Positions 8,013 to 18,198 of a stretch of 64,000 nucleotides of DNA are shown here, one piece after another. Location of the stretch: contig NZ_LZRD01000015.1 of assembly GCF_001687325.1 (NCBI RefSeq), positions 62,001 through 126,000 on the forward strand, given 5' to 3'. The DNA comes from Streptomyces sp. PTY087I2 (GTDB lineage: Bacteria > Actinomycetota > Actinomycetes > Streptomycetales > Streptomycetaceae). Each line of letters opens with the position of its first letter. The first letter of the stretch is position 1. A program made the position numbers and the translations under genes. A model generated the notes under the pieces. That model worked only from the letters and a program-made list of their open reading frames with translations. It made no database searches and was not told the DNA's origin.

Positions 8013-9155
8013 GTGAGCACAGACACTCCGGGCATCGACCCGCTGGAGGCGCTGCGCGCCCCGCGCGACCCCGCCTGCGACGTCTTCCTGACGGGCCCGG
8101 TCTTCCTCGACATCATCTTCACGGGGCTCGACAGCGCCCCCGTGCGCGGCACCGAGTCCTGGGCCCGGGGGATGGGCTCCAGCCCCGGCGGCGTCGCCAA
8201 CATGGCCACCGCGCTCGCCCGCCTCGGCCTGCGCACCTCCCTCGCCGCCGCCTTCGGGGACGACCACTACGGGGAGTACTGCTGGGACGCCCTGGAGCAG
8301 GGCGAGGGCATCGACCTGTCGATGTCGCACACCGTCCCCGGCTGGCACTCCCCGGTCACCGTCTCCATGGCGTACGAGGGCGAGCGCACGATGGTCTCGC
8401 ACGGCCACGAGGCCCCTGCCCCCGCCGGAACCGGAACCGCGACGGCGGCCACCGGAACCGGAACCTCCACCGGAACCTCCGCCCCGGTCTTCCCGCAGTG
8501 CCCCCCGCGCGCCCGCGCCGCCGTCGCCTCGCTCACCCCGGGCCGGAGCGAGCCCTGGGTGGCCACCGCGGCCCGCGACGGTGCGCTGATCTTCGGCGAC
8601 GTCGGCTGGGACGAGACCGGCCGCTGGGACCTGGACGCCCTGCCCGACCTGGCGCACTGCGAGGCGTTCCTGCCCAACGCGGAGGAGGCGATGCGCTACA
8701 CCCGTACCGACTGCCCCCGCGCCGCCGCGCACGCGCTCGCCGAACGCGTCCCGCTCGCCGTGGTCACCCTGGGCGCGGAGGGCGCGTACGCCGTGGACGG
8801 GCGCACGGGCGCAGCCGCTGCGGTGCCCGCCATCGAGGTGGAGGCGCTCGACCCGACCGGTGCGGGGGATGTCTTCGTGGCCGGTTTCGTGACCGGCACC
8901 CTCGCCGACTGGCCGCTCGCCGACCGGCTCGCCTTCGCCGGGCTCACCGCCGCGCTCTCGGTCCAGGAGTTCGGCGGCTCGCTCTCCGCCCCCGGCTGGG
9001 CCGAGATCGCCGCCTGGTGGCAGCTGATCCGCACCTGCGACCGCCAGGACCCGGCCGCCCTGGAGCGCTACGCCTTCCTGGACGACCTGCTGCCCGCCAC
9101 GGCCCGCGCCTGGCCGCTGCGGCGCGCCGTGCCCACGATCGGCTTCCGCCAGTGA
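8013..9155 (+). CDS. PfkB-family carbohydrate kinase
   Basis: Ribokinase/PfkB fold kinase; the sugar or nucleoside substrate is not evident. The N-terminal GGVANMATALARLGL and the C-terminal PfkB signature DPTGAGDVFVAGFVTG (catalytic Asp in GAGD) are clear. The GTG at 8013 has GGGAG six bases upstream; the ORF is open further upstream without family sequence. Around residues 133-152 there is a low-complexity Gly/Thr/Ala insert encoded by repeated GGAACC units (8428-8490), probably a surface loop expanded by slippage. It stands alone between the MFS promoter region and phoH. Confidence 0.87.
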   Translation: MSTDTPGIDPLEALRAPRDPACDVFLTGPVFLDIIFTGLDSAPVRGTESWARGMGSSPGGVANMATALARLGLRTSLAAAFGDDHYGEYCWDALEQGEGIDLSMSHTVPGWHSPVTVSMAYEGERTMVSHGHEAPAPAGTGTATAATGTGTSTGTSAPVFPQCPPRARAAVASLTPGRSEPWVATAARDGALIFGDVGWDETGRWDLDALPDLAHCEAFLPNAEEAMRYTRTDCPRAAAHALAERVPLAVVTLGAEGAYAVDGRTGAAAAVPAIEVEALDPTGAGDVFVAGFVTGTLADWPLADRLAFAGLTAALSVQEFGGSLSAPGWAEIAAWWQLIRTCDRQDPAALERYAFLDDLLPATARAWPLRRAVPTIGFRQ

Positions 9156-9343
9156 GCGGGCGGCGGCCGACCGCACACGGCGGTGCCGGGCGGGTCGCAC
9201 ACGGGGCGCCGGGCCGGGTCGCACACACGGCCGGTAAAACCCCTCGGTGTTGTCACTGCCAGGTCGTAGGCTTGGTAACCCAGAGGTTGTCGAGCAGCGA
9301 GAACCCTGCAACGGGAGGTATGCGCAGGCCATAGGGCCGGCCC

Positions 9344-10408
<1,065 letters not shown>

Positions 10409-10420
10409 CCGCAGCGCACC

Positions 10421-10918
10421 ATGTCGATCGACGTCAACAACGAGTCCGGAACCGAGGTCGACGAGCAGGCGATCCTCGACATCGCCCGCTACGCACTGGC
10501 CCGGATGCGGATCCACCCGCTGTCCGAGCTCTCGGTGATCGTGGTGGACACCGACGCCATGGAGCAGCTGCACATCCAGTGGATGGACCTTCCCGGTCCG
10601 ACCGATGTCATGTCCTTCCCGATGGACGAGCTGCGGCCGCCGGCGAAGGACGACGAGGAGCCCCCGCAGGGGCTCCTCGGTGACATCGTGCTCTGCCCGG
10701 AGGTCGCGAAGAAGCAGGGCGAAGAGGCCCCGACGCAGCACTCCATGGACGAGGAGCTCCAGCTCCTGACCGTCCACGGGGTGCTGCATCTGCTGGGGTA
10801 CGACCACGAGGAGCCGGACGAGAAGGCCGAGATGTTCGGCCTTCAGGCCGCCATCGTGGACGGCTGGCGCGGGGAGCACGGGCTCACCGGCGCGTCCCCC
10901 GCCCCCACCGTCTCGTGA
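10421..10918 (+). CDS. ybeY: rRNA maturation endoribonuclease YbeY
   Basis: Single-strand-specific metal-dependent endoribonuclease for 16S rRNA 3' maturation and ribosome quality control. The metal-binding HGVLHLLGYDH motif (H3xH5xH type) lies near residues 119-129, and the upstream PTDVMSFP motif is diagnostic. Length 165 is typical for actinobacteria. Its TGA overlaps the GTG of the next gene by 4 bp, implying coupled translation. Confidence 0.95.
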   Translation: MSIDVNNESGTEVDEQAILDIARYALARMRIHPLSELSVIVVDTDAMEQLHIQWMDLPGPTDVMSFPMDELRPPAKDDEEPPQGLLGDIVLCPEVAKKQGEEAPTQHSMDEELQLLTVHGVLHLLGYDHEEPDEKAEMFGLQAAIVDGWRGEHGLTGASPAPTVS

Positions 10919-12213
10919 GCACCCCGCTGATCGTCGGCGCCGTCCTGCTGGTCATGGTCGGCTGGCTGGCCGCCTGCGCCGAGGCGGGCATCGCCCGTAC
11001 GTCGAGTTTCCGGGCGGACGAAGCCGTCCGGTCCGGGCGGCGCGGCAGTGCGAAGCTCGCGCAGATCGCCGCCGATCCGACCCGCTATCTCAACGTCGCC
11101 CTGCTGGTGCGGGTCGCCTGCGAGATGTCGGCCGGGGTCCTCGTCACGTACGTCTGCCTCCAGGAGTTCCCCGAGACCTGGGAGGCGCTGGCCGTCGCCA
11201 TGGGCGTGATGGTCCTCGTCTCCTACGTCGCCATCGGCGTCTCCCCGCGCACCATCGGCCGCCAGCACCCGCTGAACACGGCCACGGCCTCGGCGTACGT
11301 CCTGCTGCCGCTGGCCAGGATCATGGGCCCGATCCCGCAGCTGCTGATCCTCGTCGGCAACGCGCTCACCCCCGGCAAGGGGTTCCGCAAGGGCCCGTTC
11401 GCCAGTGAGGCCGAGCTGCGCGCGATGGTCGACCTCGCCGAGGCGGAGTCGCTGATCGAGGACGACGAGCGCCGCATGGTGCACTCCGTCTTCGAGCTGG
11501 GCGACACCCTGGTCCGCGAGGTCATGGTGCCGCGCACCGACCTCGTCTCCATCGAGCGCTACAAGACGATCCGCCAGGCCCTCACCCTCGCCCTGCGCTC
11601 CGGCTTCTCCCGGATACCGGTCACCGGCGAGAACGAGGACGACGTCGTCGGGATCGTCTATCTGAAGGACCTCGTCCGCAAGACGCACATCAACCGCGAG
11701 TCCGAGGCCGACCCCGTCTCCACCGCGATGCGCCCCGCCGCCTTCGTCCCCGACACCAAGAACGCCGGGGACCTGCTGCGTGAGATGCAGCAGGACCGCA
11801 GCCATGTCGCCGTCGTCATCGACGAGTACGGCGGCACCGCGGGCATCGTCACCATCGAGGACATCCTGGAGGAGATCGTCGGCGAGATCACCGACGAGTA
11901 CGACCGGGAGCTGCCGCCCGTCCAGGAGCTGGAGAACGGCTGCTACCGGGTCACCGCCCGCCTCGACATCGGGGACCTCGGCGACCTCTTCGGGCTCGAC
12001 GAGTACGACGACGAGGACGTGGAGACCGTCGGCGGACTGCTCGCCAAGGCGCTCGGCCGGGTCCCGATCGCCGGTGCCTCCGCCGTCGTCGAACTGCCGG
12101 ACCGGCGCCGGCTCCGGCTCACCGCGGAGTCCCCGGCGGGCCGCCGGAACAAGATCGTCACGGTGCTCGTGGAGCCCGAGCACCAGGAACCCGAGGAGAA
12201 GGAAGCGGAATGA
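10915..12213 (+). CDS. CNNM/CorC-like membrane protein with CBS pair (hemolysin C family)
   Basis: Membrane protein of the HlyC/CorC family, thought to act in divalent-cation transport. An N-terminal membrane domain with about four helices (LIVGAVLLVMVGWLAACAEA onwards, residues 1-150) is followed by two CBS domains (VREVMVPRTDLVS and AVVIDEYGGTAGIVTIEDI) and a C-terminal CorC_HlyC domain (RVTARLDIGDLGDLFGL). It overlaps ybeY upstream by 4 bp and the YjbR gene downstream by 4 bp. The ybeY-CorC adjacency is conserved across bacteria, although the functional reason is not established. Confidence 0.92.
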   Translation: MSTPLIVGAVLLVMVGWLAACAEAGIARTSSFRADEAVRSGRRGSAKLAQIAADPTRYLNVALLVRVACEMSAGVLVTYVCLQEFPETWEALAVAMGVMVLVSYVAIGVSPRTIGRQHPLNTATASAYVLLPLARIMGPIPQLLILVGNALTPGKGFRKGPFASEAELRAMVDLAEAESLIEDDERRMVHSVFELGDTLVREVMVPRTDLVSIERYKTIRQALTLALRSGFSRIPVTGENEDDVVGIVYLKDLVRKTHINRESEADPVSTAMRPAAFVPDTKNAGDLLREMQQDRSHVAVVIDEYGGTAGIVTIEDILEEIVGEITDEYDRELPPVQELENGCYRVTARLDIGDLGDLFGLDEYDDEDVETVGGLLAKALGRVPIAGASAVVELPDRRRLRLTAESPAGRRNKIVTVLVEPEHQEPEEKEAE

Positions 12214-12563
12214 CGCCGGAGCGGCTGAGGGCCTTCTGTCTGGAGTTCAACGCGAGCGTGGAGGAGTTCCCGTTCGGCCCGGAGACCTCGGTCTTCAAGG
12301 TGCTCGGCAAGATGTTCGCCCTCACCGCGCTGGACGCCCGCCCGCTCACGGTCAACCTCAAGTGCGACCCCGACGAGGCGATCCGGCTCCGCGAGACGCA
12401 CACCGCGATCGTGCCCGGCTGGCACATGAGCAAGCGGCACTGGAACACGGTCACCGTCTCCGGCGTCCCGGACCGGCTGCTGCGCGAGATGATCGAGGAC
12501 TCCTACGACCTGGTGGTCGCCGGACTCCCCAAAGCGGAACGACTCCGCCTGGACCGGCCGTAG
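12210..12563 (+). CDS. MmcQ/YjbR family DNA-binding protein
   Basis: Small CyaY-like fold protein of the MmcQ/YjbR family; biochemical role unknown. Visible family features are the N-terminal EFNASVEEFPFGPETSVFKV segment, NLKCDPDEAIRLR, and the HMSKRHWNTV motif, ending with a DSYDLVV helix. Its 117 residues match the family. Start overlaps the previous stop (ATGA), so it is the last cistron of the phoH run, followed by a strong hairpin. Confidence 0.88.
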   Translation: MTPERLRAFCLEFNASVEEFPFGPETSVFKVLGKMFALTALDARPLTVNLKCDPDEAIRLRETHTAIVPGWHMSKRHWNTVTVSGVPDRLLREMIEDSYDLVVAGLPKAERLRLDRP

Positions 12564-12579
12564 GGGGCAGACGTACGAG

Positions 12580-12617
12580 GACGGGCCCGCTCCTCCCCCG
12601 TGGGGAGCGGGCCCGTC
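12580..12617. terminator. Bidirectional hairpin between convergent genes
   Basis: Perfect 14-bp stem (12580-12593 with 12604-12617) between the YjbR stop and the MFS stop at 12636. Position between convergent genes suggests it ends both transcripts. Confidence 0.75.
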
Positions 12618-12635
12618 GGCGTACCGCCAGGGACA

Positions 12636-14072
12636 TCAGCCCCGGCGCAGCCCCGCCGCCACCGCCGCGCCCGCCGCCAGCAGGATCGCCGCGGCGACCG
12701 CCACCACCGTCCGTACGCCGTCGAACAGCGAGTCCTGCGTGGTCGCCAGCACCCCCAGCAGCGGGATGCCGACCGTCAGGCCCACCTGCTGGGTCGTCGT
12801 GACCAGACCGGTCGCGAGGCCCTGCTCCTCGTTCGGGACGCCGGACGTCACGGTCAGCCCGTACGCGATGATCGCGCCCAGATGGCACATGCTCGCCAGC
12901 GACACCGCGACCGTCGCCAGCCACACCCCCGACTCCGCGCCCAGGCCGAGCAGTACGCCGATGAACAGCCCCTGGCCGAGCAGGGACAGGGCCAGCGTCC
13001 GGCGGGCGCCGATCCGGCCGATCACCCTAGGCGCGAACATCCCCGCCACCACCGACAGCAGCCCCTGGACCCCGAAGACCAGCCCGGTGGCGAAGGGGGA
13101 GAGGTCCAGGACCTCCTGGAGGTACAGGGTCAGGACGAAGACGACCGTGCTCATCATCGAGAAGGTCACCAGACCGCCCAGGTTGCCGAACGCCACCGTC
13201 CGCCGCCGCAGCATCGGCAGCGACACCAGCGGGGCCGCCGTACGGGACTCCACGACGACGAACGCGCCGAGCAGCACGATCCCCAGGACCAGCGTCACCA
13301 TCACATCCGCGCCGCCGAAGCCGCGTTCCGCCGCCGTGGTCAGGGCGTAGATCAGTGCCAGCAGACCGCCGGTGACGCTCACCGCGCCCGGCACGTCCAG
13401 CCGCGGCCGGTCCGCCGTACGCGACTCCTCCAGCGCCCTCGGCGCCACCGCCAGCACCCCGAGCGAGGCCACCGCCAGCAGACCCATCGTGGAGCGCCAG
13501 CCCAGCGTGTCGGTCAGGACGCCGCCCGCGACCATCCCCACCGTGAAGCCGAGGGACAGCAGCGTCCCGCTGATCCCGAGCGCCCGGTCACGCAGCGGCC
13601 CCTCCGGGAACGTGGTGGTCAGCAGGGACATCCCGGTCGGCACGATGACCGCCGCGCCCAGCCCCTGGAGCGCCCGCCCGGCGAGGAAGGAGGCCGGGTC
13701 CCAGGCCAGCGTCGCCAGCAGGGACGCGGCGCCGAAGAGGGTGAGCCCGGCGAGGAACAGCCTGCGCCGCCCGTACAGATCGGCGATCCTCCCGAACAGC
13801 AGCAGGAAGCCCCCCGACGGCAGTGCGAACGCGGTCACCGCCCACTGGAGACCCGTGGTGCTCAGCCCCAGGTCCCTGCCGAGCACCGGCAGCGCCACGT
13901 TCAGTACGGAGAAGTCCAGGGCCACCATGAACTGGGCGGCGCACAGCACGAAGAGGACCAGCCGGGCCCGGCCCGACAGCCGGGGCGGCCCGGAAGCCAC
14001 AGCGGAAGCAGAGGAAGCAGAAGGAGCAGAGGAAGCAGCGGAATCAGAGGTGGGAGGGGTTTCGATCGCCAT
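12636..14072 (-). CDS. MFS transporter, DHA2-type drug efflux
   Basis: Fourteen-helix proton antiporter-type multidrug exporter. The family signatures LDFSVLNVALPVLGRDLG (helix 1) and GRIADLYGRRRLFLAG (loop 2-3) are clear, with about fourteen hydrophobic segments in 478 residues. A Ser/Ala-rich low-complexity N-terminal tail precedes helix 1. I chose the ATG at 14072 (MAIETPP); an ATG at 14081 adds three residues. It is divergent from an XRE/MmyB-type regulator 100 bases away, an arrangement that suggests that regulator controls it in response to a ligand. Substrate unknown. Confidence 0.9.
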   Translation of the reverse strand: MAIETPPTSDSAASSAPSASSASAVASGPPRLSGRARLVLFVLCAAQFMVALDFSVLNVALPVLGRDLGLSTTGLQWAVTAFALPSGGFLLLFGRIADLYGRRRLFLAGLTLFGAASLLATLAWDPASFLAGRALQGLGAAVIVPTGMSLLTTTFPEGPLRDRALGISGTLLSLGFTVGMVAGGVLTDTLGWRSTMGLLAVASLGVLAVAPRALEESRTADRPRLDVPGAVSVTGGLLALIYALTTAAERGFGGADVMVTLVLGIVLLGAFVVVESRTAAPLVSLPMLRRRTVAFGNLGGLVTFSMMSTVVFVLTLYLQEVLDLSPFATGLVFGVQGLLSVVAGMFAPRVIGRIGARRTLALSLLGQGLFIGVLLGLGAESGVWLATVAVSLASMCHLGAIIAYGLTVTSGVPNEEQGLATGLVTTTQQVGLTVGIPLLGVLATTQDSLFDGVRTVVAVAAAILLAAGAAVAAGLRRG

Positions 14073-14173
14073 GCGTCCCACCCTGCGGCGACCGGAATAA
14101 CCGTGGGGAGCGGGAACTTATCCTGGTGCCCGCACCACCAGGCAGGCGCACACACGGACACCAGGGGGAGTAC

Positions 14174-15067
14174 GTGGCCACACCGGCCCAGCAGGCGACG
14201 GACGACACGAAAGCGCACCGCCTGGCCGAACTACGCGAGTTCCTCCGCAGCCGCCGGGCCCGCGTCACCCCGGACGAGGCGGGCCTGCCGGGCGGCGCCC
14301 GCCGCCGCACCCCGGGCCTGCGCCGCGAGGAGGTCGCCGTCCTCGCCGGGGTGGGCGTCTCCTGGTACCAGTGGCTGGAGCAGGGCCGCGACATCACCGT
14401 CTCCCCGCAGGTGCTGGACTCCGTCGCCCGCGTCCTGCGCCTGAGCAGCGCCGAGCGCCGCCACCTCTACGTCCTGGCCGGGCTGAACGCGCCCCCGCCC
14501 GAGGTCGATCCGGCGCACGCCGACATGTGCGAGGGGCTGACCCGGCTCATCGACGCCTGGATGCCGTACCCGGCCCACATCATGGACCGGTACTGGAACA
14601 CCGTCCTCTACAACGACGCGGCCGCCGCGGTCCTCGGCATGCGCCCGGACATCCGGCAGAACTGCCTGATCGCCTTCTTCACCGACCCCGTCTACCGCTC
14701 CCGCACCGGGGCGAGCTGGGACGCGCTCGCCCCGCAGGTGGTGGCCCAGTTCCGGGCGGCCTGCTCGGACTGCCCGGAGGACGACGGGTTCCGGGCGGTC
14801 GTCGAGGAGGCCAGGGCGGTCAGCCCGCTCTTCGCCGAGCTGTGGGAGCGGCACGACATCGCCCCCGCCGGGCAGAACCGCAAGGAGGTCGAGCACCCGC
14901 TCGTCGGCCGCCTCAGCCTGGAGGCCACCCAACTGCGGGTCCCCGCCCGGCCGGACCTGGCGATCGTGCTGCACACCCCGCTGCCCGACACCGGCTGCGA
15001 GGCCAGGCTCCAGTGGCTCGCCTCGCCCGAGGGCCGGCGCGGCTCGATGTATCCGGTGCCGGGGTGA
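14174..15067 (+). CDS. XRE-family regulator with MmyB-type ligand-binding domain
   Basis: Transcription factor with an N-terminal helix-turn-helix (about residues 15-85: RRRTPGLRREEVAVLAGVG then SWYQWLEQGRDITVSPQVLD) and a C-terminal MmyB-like ligand-binding domain (PAHIMDRYWNTVLYNDAAAA; RLSLEATQLRVPARPDLAIV). Such domains bind fatty-acid-like ligands in studied relatives. The GTG at 14174 has a G-rich ribosome site (AGGGGG) five bases upstream; an ATG at 14126 is less likely. It is divergently arranged with the DHA2 MFS gene and probably regulates it. Confidence 0.9.
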   Translation: MATPAQQATDDTKAHRLAELREFLRSRRARVTPDEAGLPGGARRRTPGLRREEVAVLAGVGVSWYQWLEQGRDITVSPQVLDSVARVLRLSSAERRHLYVLAGLNAPPPEVDPAHADMCEGLTRLIDAWMPYPAHIMDRYWNTVLYNDAAAAVLGMRPDIRQNCLIAFFTDPVYRSRTGASWDALAPQVVAQFRAACSDCPEDDGFRAVVEEARAVSPLFAELWERHDIAPAGQNRKEVEHPLVGRLSLEATQLRVPARPDLAIVLHTPLPDTGCEARLQWLASPEGRRGSMYPVPG

Positions 15068-15150
15068 GCGGGGACGCGACACCCCCCGGGGCGACCGGCG
15101 CCGGGGTGACCCGCTCGGCCGGCCCGCCGCCCGCTTCGTATGCTCGTGCC

Positions 15151-15504
15151 ATGACCGACACCACCGACCTCGACGCCGAGGACCGCAAGATCGTCACCCT
15201 GGCGCGCAGCGCCCGCGCCCGCAACGGGGTGCCCGAGGGCGCGGCCGTACGCGACGAGACGGGACGTACGTATGTCGCGGGCACGGTGGCACTGGAGTCG
15301 CTGAAGCTCAGCGCGCTCCAGACCGCCGTCGCCATGGCCGTGGCCAGCGGCGCCACCTCGCTGGAGGCGGCGGCCGTCGTCTCCGCCGCCGAGGCCCCCT
15401 CCGACGACGACCGGGCCGCGGTGCGCGACCTGGGCGGACCGGACACCCCGGTGTTCCTCGCGGGCCCGGACGGCACCCTGCGCGTACGCGTCACGGCGGG
15501 CTGA
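15151..15504 (+). CDS. Cytidine deaminase-like protein lacking zinc ligands
   Basis: Resembles the cytidine deaminase fold: EGAAVRDETGRTYVAGTVAL aligns with the usual substrate-binding strand and the following ALQTAVAMAVASGA with the active-site helix. However the catalytic C/H-A-E motif is replaced by S-A-L, and there is no PCxxC motif, so the zinc cannot be bound. The 117-residue protein is short and complete, with no frameshift, and its relatives sit beside era in other streptomycetes in my recollection. A non-catalytic or regulatory role is therefore likely. Start is ATG 15151, 95 bases before era. Confidence 0.75.
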   Translation: MTDTTDLDAEDRKIVTLARSARARNGVPEGAAVRDETGRTYVAGTVALESLKLSALQTAVAMAVASGATSLEAAAVVSAAEAPSDDDRAAVRDLGGPDTPVFLAGPDGTLRVRVTAG

Positions 15505-15598
15505 ACGACCGCTCCGGCGGCCGTTGTCCCCGGCGCTCCGGCGCGTCCCGGCGTACCGCTGTACGAGAGCGCCGCCGGGATCGGGGAGAATGGTCGCC

Positions 15599-16564
15599 AT
15601 GAGCGCTCGACCGAACCAAGAATCCGCTGCCCAGCAAGCGGAGACCACCTCCCCCCACCGGGCCGGCTTCGCCTGCTTCGTGGGCCGCCCCAACGCGGGC
15701 AAGTCCACCCTCACGAACGCTCTCGTCGGTCAGAAGGTGGCGATCACCTCCAACCGCCCCCAGACCACCCGGCACACGGTGCGCGGCATCGTCCACCGAG
15801 ACGACGCGCAGCTGATCCTGGTCGACACCCCCGGCCTCCACAAGCCGCGCACGCTGCTGGGCGAGCGGCTCAACGACGTCGTGCGGACCACCTGGGCCGA
15901 GGTCGACGTCATCGGCTTCTGCCTGCCCGCCGACCAGAAGCTCGGCCCCGGCGACAAGTACATCGTCAAGGAGCTCGCGGGGATCAAGAAGACCCCCAAG
16001 ATCGCCATCATCACCAAGACCGACCTGGTCGAGTCCAAGGCGCTCGCCGAACAGCTCCTCGCCGTCTCCGCGCTCGCGGAGGAGCTGGGCTTCGAGTGGG
16101 CCGAGATCGTGCCGGTCTCGGCGGTGGGGGACAAGCAGGTGGACCTGCTCGCCGACCTCATCGCCCCGCTGCTCCCCGAGAGCCCACCGCTCTACCCGGA
16201 GGGCGACCTCACCGACGAGCCGGAGATGGTCATGGTCGCGGAGCTGATCCGCGAGGCCGCGCTGGAAGGCGTACGCGACGAGCTGCCGCACTCGATCGCG
16301 GTCGTCGTCGAGGAGATGCTGCCGCGCACCGACCGCCCGGCGGACAAGCCGCTGCTGGACATCCACGCCAACGTCTACATCGAGCGCCCCAGCCAGAAGG
16401 GCATCATCATCGGCCCGAAGGGCAAGCGGCTGAAGGACGTCGGCACCAAGTCCCGCAAGCACATCGAGGCGCTGCTCGGCACGCCGGTCTTCCTGGACCT
16501 GCATGTGAAGGTCGCCAAGGACTGGCAGCGCGATCCGAAGCAGCTGCGGAAGCTGGGCTTCTAG
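15599..16564 (+). CDS. era: GTPase Era
   Basis: Essential Ras-like GTPase that binds the 3' end of 16S rRNA in 30S assembly. G1 GRPNAGKS is near residues 28-35, G3 as DTPG, G4 as TKTD and G5 as VSA; the C-terminal KH domain carries the GxxG-type loop in IIGPKGKRLK. I chose ATG 15599 (MSARPNQ) because GGGGAG lies about 11 bases upstream; ATG 15590 is too close to it. The 321-residue length includes a short hydrophilic actinobacterial N-terminal extension. Confidence 0.96.
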   Translation: MSARPNQESAAQQAETTSPHRAGFACFVGRPNAGKSTLTNALVGQKVAITSNRPQTTRHTVRGIVHRDDAQLILVDTPGLHKPRTLLGERLNDVVRTTWAEVDVIGFCLPADQKLGPGDKYIVKELAGIKKTPKIAIITKTDLVESKALAEQLLAVSALAEELGFEWAEIVPVSAVGDKQVDLLADLIAPLLPESPPLYPEGDLTDEPEMVMVAELIREAALEGVRDELPHSIAVVVEEMLPRTDRPADKPLLDIHANVYIERPSQKGIIIGPKGKRLKDVGTKSRKHIEALLGTPVFLDLHVKVAKDWQRDPKQLRKLGF

Positions 16565-16591
16565 CCCTTCCTGGACACCGGCCCTGGTGCC

Positions 16592-16626
16592 GATCTCACG
16601 CGCCCTCCTTCAGGACGCGTGAGATC
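16592..16626. terminator. Hairpin between era and the emfourin gene
   Basis: Perfect 11-bp stem (16592-16602 with 16616-16626), 27 bases after the era stop. It overlaps the last codons of the convergent emfourin gene, so it can serve as terminator for both directions. Confidence 0.65.
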
Positions 16627-16862
16627 AGCGTGCGCTGCGCCCCGGTCAGATCGGGGTCAGCGCAGTACACGGTGCGGCCGTCGACGGTGATCGCGTACCG
16701 GAAGCCGTCCGGCACCCCGGCCGACGGGGTGTCCCGTGCCGCGCCGAGCGCCTCCTCGGCGAGGGAGCGCCACTCGGCGGCGTCCGCCCGGCCCTCCGTG
16801 TCGACCTCATGGCGGCGGGCGATGCCGGCGAAGCCGCCGGTCCGGCTGACCTGAATGCGCAT
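16596..16862 (-). CDS. Emfourin-type inhibitor of protealysin (M4 protease inhibitor)
   Basis: Small protein (88 residues from ATG 16862, MRIQVSRTGGFAG) with the emfourin pattern: an N-terminal RTGGFAG strand, a central helix, and C-terminal FRYAITVDGRTVYCADPDL followed by RTLISRVLKEGA. In characterised pairs emfourin inhibits the protealysin-like protease encoded next to it. The protease gene lies 101 bases upstream on the same strand, supporting this. An upstream in-frame start at 16967 is Arg/Pro-rich and not conserved. Confidence 0.8.
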   Translation of the reverse strand: MRIQVSRTGGFAGIARRHEVDTEGRADAAEWRSLAEEALGAARDTPSAGVPDGFRYAITVDGRTVYCADPDLTGAQRTLISRVLKEGA

Positions 16863-16963
16863 GGGGTCCTGTCTATCGGGGGCCGGACGGGCGCTCAACC
16901 CCGCCCGCCGGTCGGGCATGCGACGGCCCGGGTCACGCCCGGCCGGGCACTCGGCGGTCCGGG

Positions 16964-18040
16964 TCACGCCCGGGTCGGGACGCCCACCTCCGACCAGGCC
17001 TTGAGGACCGCCTCCCGCTCGTCCGCCTCGCCGAAGCGGGCGCCCGCCGCCGCGACCGTCAGCCGGGCGAACTCCGCGAAGTCCGCGTTCGCCGTCAGCT
17101 CGCCGCCGGTCAGCACGTCGAACCAGATCTGCCCGGCGCGCTCCCAGGAATTCCCGCCCAGCGCGGTGGCCAGGAGGTAGAACGCGCGGTTGGGGATGCC
17201 GGAGTTGAGGTGGACGCCGCCGTTGTCCTCCTCCGTCTCGATGTAGTCGTCCATGGAGCCCGGCTGCGGGTCCTTGCCGAGGACGTCGTCGTCGTACGCC
17301 GTGCCCGGGGCCTTCATCGAACGCAGGGCGTCCCCGCTGACCCGGGGCGCCAGCAGCCCGGCGCCGATCAGCCAGTCGGCCTGCTCGGCGCTCTGGCCCA
17401 GCGAGTACTGCTTGACCAGCGAGCCGATGACGTCGGACACGGACTCGTTGAGCGCGCCCGACTGGCCCTCGTACCGCAGGTTGGCGGTGTACTGGGTGAG
17501 GCCGTGGGCCAGTTCGTGGGCGATCACGTCGACCGCGACGGTGAAGTCGAGGAAGATCTCGCCGTCGCCGTCCCCGAAGACCATCTGCTCGCCGTCGAAG
17601 AACGCGTTGTTGTACTCCTGGCCGTAGTGCACGGAGCCGATCAGCGGGAGGCCCTTGCCGTCGATCGAGCTGCGCCCGTACGCCGAGAGCAGCAGCTCGA
17701 AAGTGGCGCCGAGCCCGGCGTACGCGCGGTTGACGCTGGCGTCGGAGGTGGGCTTGTCGCCCTCCTCGCGGACCTTGACGCCGGGCAGGGTGGTGCCCGT
17801 TTCGCAGTCGTACAGGATGCGCCGCGGCTTGCTGGGGACCGCGCCGGCGGTGTGCCGGGTCGGTGTCGCGGCGAGCGCGGTGATCCGGCGGTGGTCACGG
17901 CGCAGGGCGTCGGCCGCCAGGGTGCGACGGGCCGGGTCCGCGAGCCGGGCGTCGGCGGACCGGGAGAGGTGATCGAGGACGTGGGGCGGAACGATGGTGC
18001 AGAAGACGGGGTTGAGCTCGCCGTCGTTTCGAAGGTGCAT
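16964..18040 (-). CDS. Protealysin-like M4 metalloprotease
   Basis: Thermolysin-family zinc protease. The N terminus has no signal peptide but carries a PlyPro motif (CTIVPPHVLDHLSRS), the short propeptide of protealysins. The zinc site HELAHG lies mid-protein, with the third ligand Glu in GALNESVSDVIG; the downstream GGVHLNSGIPNRAFY segment carries the transition-state histidine. The 358-residue length fits the protealysin subgroup, which acts inside or is released without a Sec signal. It is co-oriented with the emfourin gene. It is divergent from the leuA leader; no operator was recognised. Confidence 0.92.
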   Translation of the reverse strand: MHLRNDGELNPVFCTIVPPHVLDHLSRSADARLADPARRTLAADALRRDHRRITALAATPTRHTAGAVPSKPRRILYDCETGTTLPGVKVREEGDKPTSDASVNRAYAGLGATFELLLSAYGRSSIDGKGLPLIGSVHYGQEYNNAFFDGEQMVFGDGDGEIFLDFTVAVDVIAHELAHGLTQYTANLRYEGQSGALNESVSDVIGSLVKQYSLGQSAEQADWLIGAGLLAPRVSGDALRSMKAPGTAYDDDVLGKDPQPGSMDDYIETEEDNGGVHLNSGIPNRAFYLLATALGGNSWERAGQIWFDVLTGGELTANADFAEFARLTVAAAGARFGEADEREAVLKAWSEVGVPTRA

Positions 18041-18198
18041 ACAGAAGACTGTGGCACTCCGTCACCGTGCTGTCACTGGTTGCGACGACGATTGACGAAA
18101 TGGAGTGATGAGTCACTGTTTACCCGTCATCGATGTCCGGTCCCGCATACTGATACGGACCGACACCACGGGCCACACTCGGTTACGCTCGTCGCATC

